NCBI RefSeq assembly: GCF_000003605.2
Contig: NW_003120425.1
Coordinates: forward strand, 266,256 to 287,703
Direction of reading: 5' to 3'
DNA: 21,448 nt
Origin: Saccoglossus kowalevskii
Lineage: Eukaryota > Hemichordata > Enteropneusta > Harrimaniidae
The translations under genes and the position numbers were made by a program. This document shows positions 1 to 9,200 of the stretch, one piece after another. Position 1 is the stretch's first letter. Each line of letters opens with the position of its first letter. The notes beneath the pieces were generated by a model. It worked only from the letters and a program-made list of their open reading frames with translations, did not search any database and was not told the origin of the DNA.

Positions 1-242
1 AGTTTATGAATATTCAAAGTAAAGTTGAGACTCTGAATAAAATGAATCGTAGCAGTTCGTAGCAGTTTAATATTAAACTTGCATATTCCTGCAGACCGAA
101 ATTGAAATGTTCGTGTTATTTTATAGAAGGAAACAATGCACTTTATGACAAAAAATGCAGCAATTTCCTTACATTTGCTGACCACCGCAAATCACATTTT
201 TGTATTTTATTTGAACCCATAAATACCATGACCACGACAGAT

Positions 243-313
243 GACAAGCTGATGCCTTGGCTTTGTCTCTCAACAGGATATTGATGAAAGAATATCATTC
301 ACTGCTTATATTT
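243..313 (+). repeat. Small dispersed repeat, copy A (partial)
   Basis: It shares CTTTGTCTCTCAACAGG and the surrounding AAGCTG...CCTTG...TGATGAA...CATTC pattern with copy B at about 1730-1845. The 3' tail seen in copies B and C is not visible here. The family is unidentified; a SINE or short non-autonomous element is possible. Confidence 0.55.
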
Positions 314-1729
314 AATAGTGCTATTCATTAATGCCAAATAACAAACGAATGTGATCAGAATAATGCTTTATATGTGACACCATCTGCCAGCAAATATCAA
401 GATGTCATTCAATACCGAATAATATACACTACTCTTTCAAATAAATTGTGAGGTTTGGTGCACTTTATTCTGTGATAATTATTGGCCATTGAACTAGTAA
501 CCTTTCTAGTAATATTTCTTTTTAATAAAGTCGGCAGGTTTAATTTTTTTACCGAGGTAATCATTAAAGTCATTAATTTTCTTGAAATGAAAATTGTGTA
601 ATGATTAAGCAGAACATCTACTATTTCTGGGAGTAAGGTTTAGCAAAATGGAAGGCAAATTTAATGTATATGGTTGAGTTTAGTCAAGTGAAACCACGTT
701 CATGGCAGAAACTGTTTAGAAAAATAATGATGTCCTATAGAACTAACACAATGTAAAAATAACGCCTGAAAATTTGTCACTTTTCAGTGTATGCCTATTG
801 TTGGTTCTTAATAATGTTTTTACTGTAATTGGAGTAACATACAGAGCCACATTTCGGCCATACTATGTTTTTGATTATAGAACATTATTTATGTTCTGTT
901 TAGTCATACAAAGCTCATGAATTCACTGTCGGTTTGAACAGTACGTTTTTCATTCATGCTGTTCAACGGTGACACACAGCTCTCTTTGACATTCTTTAAT
1001 TTGGTGAAATTAAATTTCGTCGTATGATTGCATACGTGTAACCATTATTTATAAGACATTTTAGAAGGACTTGTTAATAAATGAAAATATAAATAGCAGC
1101 TAACTTTGATGTTCGTGTTGTAAGTATGCGAAGGCCATAATAACATTTTGACTAAATTGTGCTAACATTGTGGGTGAACCATGATAAGGATTGGTTAGCG
1201 GCACCACGTGTTTGTGATCAATGATTTGCTTGCACATATTGTGTTGTGTGTGCTGATTGTGAACATACTGCGCATCGTTCGATACTATCACCAAACAGCA
1301 TTCATGATATTTTATTCTCGTAATAATTCCGTAGTAATAATAGCAGTTACATGTACTATGCTTGTTGTACATTGGTCAGGATGAATCAACAAATTTTTGT
1401 TCAGCCATGTGTTTAACTTACATATGCTTATATCGGTTCCGTATTACAGTTTATTCTTGTCTGTGTGTTTACAAACCCACCACCATAATCCGTGCAACAG
1501 TATTCAATTTTACACATGCCAGTAATTTTACCCTTATTTAAGTTCCATCTCGTATTATGTGGAATGTATTTAACTTAAAACTATCAACTTACAAAACTTC
1601 CTTGTTATTTTTAATAAATACAGGCAATGTTTAGGAGACATAACACATTTTTCTTAATTTGACATTCGAGTAATTAAACAACATTCAAACATTCGACCTG
1701 CTGATATTATCAACATGCTGATCGTGATA

Positions 1730-1845
1730 GCAAGCTGCTACCTTGTCTTTGTCTCTCAACAGGGAGTCGATGAATTATTGCCATTCCCTACATCTAAGCT
1801 TATTTTTGTTGCAGTGACAAATACAAATAAACTTAATTTGACCTG
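1730..1845 (+). repeat. Small dispersed repeat, copy B
   Basis: This is the longest of three related copies. The left part (AAGCTGCTACCTTGTCTTTG, then TCTCTCAACAGG) matches copy A. The right end, a run ending ACTTAATTTGACCTGA, matches copy C (ACTTGATTTGACCTGA). I see no coding capacity or poly(A) tail. Confidence 0.6.
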
Positions 1846-3334
1846 ATGACACGCCACCAAACAATTCTTTATTCATGATAACATATGTCAGGCTGCTGTT
1901 GGGTGTGCCAACATTGACATTCTCCCTTTTTCTTGACTTTTAGTGTAAGGAATTTTTTCTCATTCTAGGTTGTTGTTTTTTCCTGAAGTTGCGGTGCTCT
2001 AATTAAAGTTGTGTGTTCCGGTAATGGAATAAATTGTTTATTTAGGTAAATAAACATAATATGCAGTTTTTATAAACTTATTGGTAGATTGATTGTTGAT
2101 TCAGAAATATTGGTTTCTATTTAGGACTTGTAATTATCATATAGATATAGCTATTTTTTTAGAGAGATAATGGCATCACGTACGGACGATTACCGTAGTA
2201 ACTATTGCAAACTAGTCGTTTAGCAATGAAACCCAAAACTGTTGTTTTTCAGCAAAACTGATGACATACATTTGAGGTTAAAATGTGAAATAGTGTTATA
2301 GTGAAAATATTGTATGATTAAAATCAAGGTAAGCAATTTAGGAAGGCAAACTAGTAACGGATTATGATATGGGAAATATAGTGGTTCAGCACTATGGCCG
2401 ACTGGCAGCTACCTATTTTTAAAAAAATGTACTATCTTAGATATGATTTGTCTTTTCAATATTATACATTGTCAGCATCCTTTATTCTATCTTTTATATT
2501 ACCTAAAACCCTTGCAAATAGAAGTATGAAGTATGAAATCATGGGAAGAAACGGTGTGCATTGCCATGTGATAACTGCCATGGAGGTGATTGACAGGTCT
2601 TACTTGTTTACAATTTTGGAAGGACAATTGGAATCTAACAGGTGTGCTTGTGATTTACATAACAAATAATGTTTATGATCTTCTGACTTTATGTGAGAAC
2701 CTGCATGTCATGAAACATATACTAGCAAAACCACATTCTGATTGGTTTCTGTGGAAACTGTGCACTCTAAATATGTTTGACTGACGATTGGGGTCTGTGC
2801 ACTCTGTGTGTTGCTGCTGCTGCGATATTGTGAGGCAAGTGATACAGGCTTCAATCATAATTTTATAAGACTTGTATGAACATCTCTCCGCATCCCAGCT
2901 ATCAGAGATGCCCTCCAGAATAACAGCGTTCTTCTGCAAGCAAGACTACTGTATTTCGTTGTTGTGTTGCGGAAGCCATTGATTGCTTTCCAGTCAATCC
3001 CCTATTTTAGTGAATTTATTCACTGTATTTTTCTGTGCTTTGTTTCTTGTAATAATTTTGAGAGGTATTAAAGCCAGGAGCTTTAACCTGATATTTTGGT
3101 GTATGTGAATTCCCTTTCCAGTACTATTGTCTTGTCAACCTTATTCTAGTTGTGTCCTCTCAATAGCAATGGGCAGGCCTTGCACTGTTACATAGATGTT
3201 AGAACACATGTTCATTGCGATTTGTTCTGCGGTCATATCTGAGATGGCCGACTGGTGGCCATCTTGTTTTGTTTTTGGACATGCCTAAACATTTCTTGGA
3301 GTTACTAATGATAAATTATGGGTTAGGTTGTTAT

Positions 3335-4420
3335 AGGTCCCCGTTCTAGAGATGTTGTATAGAGTTTTTAGCGATAAATTATGAAATTTGTTTATATAGG
3401 CACCCAAACTTGGAGTACTTATTACAGTAACCTCAGAGTTCGGTCAACAATTTATTCAAATGACAGCATAACACTTGTTTCTTTTTTATTGTGAAAATAT
3501 TGAAATCTTAGTGTTTGTACACTATAAAACATAAATATTGGGCAGTGATCGGAGCAAAATATACATAGATTGGACACATAAACACCAGACAATTATTCCC
3601 AGCACTTATGAAAGCCAGAGGCTTACGGTGGAAATGAAGTTCGCCATGTGTTCAACGTTCAAGTGAATCGTGTGCTGCTAGGAAGTGTAATGACTGTCTA
3701 ATGGCCAACCACTTGGCCAAAGGTCGACATGGAAATGCGGCAATGTCATTAGATACAGTCAAAGTCAATGTCGCAGGGTTATCTTGTATTAAGTCAGAAG
3801 AATTTATTTTCATTTTATTTTTGTGACACGTCTGAACCTCTGGGCTTTTGATTCTGAATTCTGAGCTTCTGAAATATCAATTCTGCTGTCTTGCTATGCC
3901 AGATTTGATGCACAACATTTGAAATAGTTCTTTCTGAGCTTGGTGCTTTTCGAACACCAGTATAAATCGTGCCAACAGCTAAGCAAGTTCCTCCTTATCG
4001 ATGTCAAATTATGGCCAATGTTTCTCTCCATGCAGTACTTTTTAACACCTTGACAGCGGCGGCAGTTGGCTTCCTAGTTTTCTGGAAGTGAATATTTCCT
4101 CTCGTCTAATTAATCTCTCCAAATGTGGGACCAAGGCGTGAAACTGCCTTTCCATCGCCAGAATTTTAGAAATCAAATCCCAAATCAAAATTTGGCTTAC
4201 TGGGGATCCATCAGCATACAGAAGCGGAAATGCAGAAGACGATTTCATAATGTAAACAAACCAAGCGCGCACGCGCAGTAAGGACCAATCGGCGTAACGA
4301 TGGTGAACACGAGGTGTAATAAGTTAATAATAAAATCTGAAATGTGTATACAGGTCCCCGTTATACAATGATAATATGGAGTTATTAAGATTTAGGAATG
4401 ATTACATGAAGTTATTGGTC
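3335..4420. repeat. Possible decayed mobile element bounded by degenerate direct repeats
   Basis: AGGTCCCCGTT occurs at about 3336 and again at about 4352. Each copy is followed by a related run (a GAGTT-TTA-GAT-TTATGAA pattern), giving two degenerate repeats of roughly 50 bp about 1.0 kb apart. Between them the sequence is richer in CpG than its surroundings and includes the minus-strand ORF at 4042-4272. This suggests an old insertion, but I see no transposase motif and cannot name a family. Confidence 0.3.
4042..4272 (-). pseudogene. Short coding-like ORF of unknown family (possible element remnant)
   Basis: From an internal ATG at about 4245 the minus strand reads MKSSSAFPLLYADGS and later AMERQFHALVPHLERLIRRE, with a charged helical composition unlike the AT-rich noise around it, and ends at a TAA. 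Upstream of the ATG lie GCGCGTGCGC-type CpG sequence and a CCAAT-like GATTGG. There is no conserved domain that I recognise. YADG is not enough to call a reverse transcriptase. It may be a fragment of an old element or an exon of an unseen gene. Confidence 0.25.
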
Positions 4421-6110
4421 TTAAATTATGAGTTACTAGTAAATTATAATCGTTTTATATTCTAAGGTTTTTCGCAGATATGCACATAATTAATGAAGTC
4501 GTGTAATGATTAAAAGGTTCATAATAGTCGAACAAAGACCAGATTGTAGTCAATTAATATCAAAAAGTAGTTCAGGGAAATCGATATATGCATTTGAGTC
4601 ACATGACTATATATATAGCTGATACGTTATTCATACATTGTAATCTTCATTATTGTGCAGGCGGGATGATTCAACCAGTATTACCATATATGGTCAAATG
4701 ATTAGTTAGTTGTATTTCTTATTATATGGCCACATTTAAACTAATGGACACGCAACCTCATTATTATAACTGTATTCTCAAAAGATGTTGCAGATATGTA
4801 ACCCATGATATAATGAAGAAATCGGACAAGAGATATGATCATTTCGGTTATATATTTACTATTAACTGGTTATCAGGCAGAGATTTAGATAAACTGTTAG
4901 CTGGGCATATGACCTAATTAGTATTGACATCTATTATAGATACATTTACTACTAACTGAGTACTGTGTACGTTGATAAGATTGAAAAAACTTGATTAAAC
5001 TATTAGCTGGAAAGACGCTTTTATTAATTATATTCATAAATAATTGTCAAAATCTATCATAGAGACATATTTACCTGTAACTAGGAATTGTAACTTGTTG
5101 AAATATGCAAACATTGCAATTTAAAAATCGAACTTTTTCAAGAGCACACTGATTTTAAACTTGAATTTTAGCACAGAAGTTGTTTTTTACCATGGACGTG
5201 TTTGTTATGAAGGATAAGTAAACAAATCGCGTTCAGTTATATAAGAAAACTCAACATTCTCATATCTTATTAAACAATGGTCCAACTGTGTTCAAAATGG
5301 ATTTCCTGAGATTAGAAAGTTTATTCGAATTTAGGGGGTCTTTTTTTCTGTTCTAATTTTCATATTTTATGTATAGATTTTTTATAACATCTACCATTAT
5401 ATCATGACTGAGAGAAAATAACATACCAAGCTATACACCTGATTCCAAAGGTTGTACAAGGAAAGGTTCAAAACCACAACAAGACAAACAAAAATTGACC
5501 GAACAATCCACAAAACGATTACTCACAACATACTCAAATCGTTAAGATATATAGACGCAGTGGTACAATAACGTGATTTCAGGTGTGTCAAACAAGCTAG
5601 CACTTGCTGTACCACGCATAGCCTCTGCCGGAGACCTTGTACCTACATCTTGCAAACGACATTGATGCTATCAAATACAGTGTTGTTGTATTTAATCACA
5701 AGCTCATTGTATCGTTTTCTTGTTCAAAAATGAAATGTCCTTTCCGAAAATATGTATATGTACTACAGGTCAGGGCATGGCAAACAAGTTGGTAACTGTC
5801 TACCCTATGTATAGGTAGAAGGGATGGGATACTGCAGCAAATATGTCGAAATCCATAATAATAAAATAAAAATCGTCCCTCTTGTCAGATAGAAATCTGA
5901 CCCGAAGAGACAATATTTAAATATGACTTGGATTTATGTATGAAGCAAGAGAAGCAGACTCGATGGTATACTCGATTAAATGTAATCAATAAAGTTCATC
6001 AGCAATATATCTGAGCATGAATTAAATGGTTTTTCTTCTTCATATTTTTTTTAACTTTAGCTCAGCTTCATGAGAATAAAATGAATCGGAAAGCAATTTG
6101 CAGTACTATA
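4420..6110. other. Intergenic AT-rich stretch downstream of the gene
   Basis: No coding exon is recognised. A compact hairpin lies at 5875-5911, with core GTCAGAT, loop AGAA, ATCTGAC. A plus-strand AATAAA occurs at about 5989, but no plus-strand coding exon was found to go with it. The remainder is plain AT-rich sequence. Confidence 0.6.
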
Positions 6111-6111
6111 C

Positions 6112-6117
6112 TTTATT
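6112..6117 (-). promoter_or_regulatory. Candidate poly(A) signal of the FN3/vWD gene
   Basis: The minus strand reads AATAAA here, 78 nt beyond the proposed TAA stop. That suits a short 3' UTR and supports the terminal exon. AATAAA is frequent by chance in AT-rich DNA, so the position relative to the stop is the main argument. Confidence 0.45.
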
Positions 6118-6194
6118 ATTAACAACGTTATGCTTAGTATATGTGCCGGATCCTCCACAATTAACATGGCCTTGTGGTCGTTTCCAAAATTACA

Positions 6195-6204
6195 TTATTC
6201 ACAG
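6195..6204 (-). CDS. Last coding exon, ten coding nucleotides ending in Ser-Cys-Glu-stop
   Basis: The minus strand has a very long T-rich tract (6207-6233) ending TTTACAG directly before CTGTGAATAA, one of the best acceptors in the window. Entered in phase 2 from the vWD exon, it gives AGC TGT GAA TAA, so the protein ends VPGSCE. Cys shortly after the FGDSW motif is common at vWD boundaries and gives this domain an even number of cysteines (four). A poly(A) signal follows about 80 nt downstream. Entered in phase 1 the same exon would instead read [13 protein letters not shown] before a stop. No C8 or TIL exon, which often follow vWD, was seen in the 1.16-kb intron. Confidence 0.62.
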
Positions 6205-9200
6205 CTGTAAAAAAAAATAAAAAAATAAAAAAATAGTGTTCCAGTGAGGTATTCCGTTGCACGTATTAACACTAACAGTTAACACACATTTTGAAAAAGA
6301 ACATATTAATTATTTAAAAAAACATATCAAAGTATGTTCCTCTTTTTTATTAGTTAACGTTATACAGCATGACCGCGCAAAACGATGGAAATTGCTATTA
6401 TGTTCTAAACTCTACGTTAATATCTTTGTGGACAATCGCAGTTTTAACAATATGTTCTTATATGTGCCGCCTTGACTTTAGAGCTTTGCCACAGGTGTAA
6501 CGTACAAAAAAGGGCCGATCAAATTATCATGAAAAGTAAAAAGTAATCATATGCCTAATTTCAAGGCTCTACATATGTAATGCAAAGGATAATTTAGCTA
6601 TGAAATGTGATATATAATTTTCCATTCAATAAATATTCTATTACAAATGATTTATAAAACATTAATCGGTGATTTTCTGTAAGAGTTATATAAATATTCT
6701 ATCCACTAAAAGACGGTTGGTATATTTTGACAGTGTGTCGTGCTCATTTGTAGCATTGTATCAAACAGGTGTTAGCTTTGACGTAGGACTGCTGAATTAT
6801 TTAACACTTCTGGTATTTAATAACAAAACACAATAAAACAACCTGGATGCTGTTTTCATCTTTAGAATGACAACCCCTACATAGCGTGAAAATTTCAAAT
6901 CTAATGGATGCAATCGGACGAGCTATTTTAGTTTGAAGGGCATAAAAATATGAATATCCAGAACGTAGATAATTTCAAACATACAATATTATGTATACCA
7001 CAGTCTTTTTGATATTTTAAAGTCATTTTACCTGGTATGTACCATCGAAGGTGAAAGGTAAGTTGTATGAGGGTAAAATGTCTGTCCTCGTAATTGCTGT
7101 TGTTCTCGTCGCTGGTTCAGTCGTAAAACTTTTATTTGTATTTATAGTACTTCAAAATTGCCATATATTAACCAGTTTGGGATTTTGGTCGAGTTCGATT
7201 GTGATACATGTTCTATGTAGGTTTGTCTTCAAGATATTGATTAAATTTCACAAACCTGTATCTTAATCTATATCTTAAATGAGCAAATAGTATTATATTG
7301 TAATGACAAAGAAAAAACTCAATATTGAAATTACCATATCTATAGAATAAATAAATCTCACCTTCCAGGGACCATCCAGCTGTCTCCAAACTCATATATA
7401 TCATCTTTAGTCAGAGTAACTCCATCAGATTTCATAAAGTCATCCTCAGGATCACCATTAGCGTTTCCCAGTAGACCACAGACATTGCCTCGCATATTAG
7501 AACCATTCAAAGCTATATTGATACCATGGGTAGGTTTAGTCCAAACTAAAGATAGAGCAGGGTTATTTAGTTGTACGTACACGTGCTCATCTTTTACTTT
7601 TACAGTTCCTTGTCCATTACCAATTACAGCAGATGCATTGGTGAAGAGATGCCCTTTTATCTACAGTATAAAAAGTAAGAAATACTAATATTTTTTTCTG
7701 AATGTATGTACCACATAAAACCTGTTCTTGTACCTGATACATCATTCAAAAAATAACATTCATTTAATGTTAGCATTATTGTATCAGTGGCATTTAGGTA
7801 AAGGCCTATTCAATTCAGACACAAGTGTTGACTAGTTTTCCAATGCCAGACAAGAAAGGAGGGGCCTAAGAAATAATCAAGCAAACGTTCGCCCTATAAC
7901 AAACTCAACTCAAATACTCACGCAACATACAATGCCCGAAATGGTTAAACACATTTACATCATTCACCCAAATTTTGGCATTGACATTAATGGCATCAAG
8001 ACAGGCAACTACCAAACGAATGTACAACGACTTACAAGAAAATGATCATTCTTGAGTATTCGTAGTAACTGCATTCCATCAACATTAACATCAACAGCAT
8101 TAATACGAGTTAGTGGTTTTGAACGTAACTCAGAATATTTCCCTCGGAAATCAGCAGTCACTTGAAATGATGGTCTGTGAATGTTACGACAATCCTGGGT
8201 GAGAATATATGTACACAGACCCTGGAAGTTGTATCTTACGCCATCAAAAGTTGTCATGTGAGGATCCTGTTCGGTAATAGCTGTAAGAACAACACATCGT
8301 TGACAATTTGTTTGCTGTTGTTGAATGTGATATGTCATACACACAGTCAGTGACGAACACAGTCAGTGACGAACACGTAGTTAGTGGCGCAAACTGTCAG
8401 TGCTTAACGTATACAAACACATAGACAAATTATTGCATCTTTTAGGAGCTCAACATGTTCAAATATTTACCTGCCATTCAATGGTGTGGAAAAAATATAT
8501 TGTTTGCCATACTCGAACAAAAATACCACCAAGTTTTGTCATTTTATTTGTCCGACAATTGTGCGAATACATTGTATACACTATATATACATTGTATACA
8601 TTATATATGAATAAATCAGGTATATCTTACCTGTTGGCGTTGGACCTATAGTAGGAAAAGAAAGTGTAAAGTGTATTATTATGCAAAATATGCATATATA
8701 CGCATATGCGTAGATCTCAGTCTATTTTTGTAGGAATATACTTTAAAAGTATTTTGAAATGAAAGTTTTTTGTAATTTTCAACTGAAACAAAATAAAAAA
8801 AAACTTCGGTAGTGATATATTCACTACCCTTTAAGCATTTATTTGATTTCCACGCTATATAAAGATCGTACAAGAGTTATAAAACAAGTAAAACTGCAGA
8901 TCTATATTTCTATTGACTATCTACAACATTTAGTTCTTTCACTTCTATTTCTTTTAAGTAAAAGTACTTTGATCACATAAGAATTCTCACGATAGTGTCA
9001 CCATTATGGCTGCATATCAAATACATAAGAAGCAATAAATATCATATAAAAACATGCAATTCTGGTTTTGACAACCGAATAAAAAATGTGTTACTTATTG
9101 GAGGAGGAGTGGTACCTGTTTTAAAATAAAAAGAACTACAAATTTAACATTATTATTTGCGAAATATTAAATCAGTGTGTCAGATTTAATGACTGGGACA

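Larger units (their letters stand above)
1..3330. other. AT-rich region without recognisable genes
   Basis: Apart from repeat copies A and B, I see no exon, RNA gene or transposon. Short ORFs here (for example 1100-1372 minus, 2394-2669 plus, 2673-2939 minus) have random-looking composition and no family motifs. A short palindrome lies at 3242-3264 (AGATGGCC, 7-nt loop, GGCCATCT), and a CAG/CTG-type run of about 12 bp at 2810-2823. Confidence 0.7.

Noticed and set aside
2257-2320. CTGATGA followed by a possible ACATTT/AAATGT stem and GAAA, suggesting a hammerhead ribozyme core
   Set aside because: Three unpaired bases separate CTGATGA from the stem, and I find no stem I or stem III partners with the required cleavage site.
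2673-2939. Minus-strand ORF with several Cys and a QQQQ run, checked as a possible C8/TIL exon
   Set aside because: Cysteine spacing does not fit C8 or TIL, and the Gln run comes from a short CAG/CTG repeat.
4190-4240. YADG in the minus-strand ORF as a reverse-transcriptase catalytic motif
   Set aside because: The flanking residues do not match the palm region and no other RT motifs are present.
7046-7135. Minus-strand open segment in the last intron, entered in phase 2, as an extra exon of the vWD gene
   Set aside because: The acceptor lacks a pyrimidine tract, the donor (GTAAAA) is poor and the peptide has no recognisable features.
7051-7266. Plus-strand ORF with a signal-peptide-like hydrophobic start ([13 protein letters not shown])
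   Set aside because: Hydrophobic stretches are common in AT-rich translation. There is no downstream plus-strand exon, and it overlaps the last intron of the minus-strand gene.
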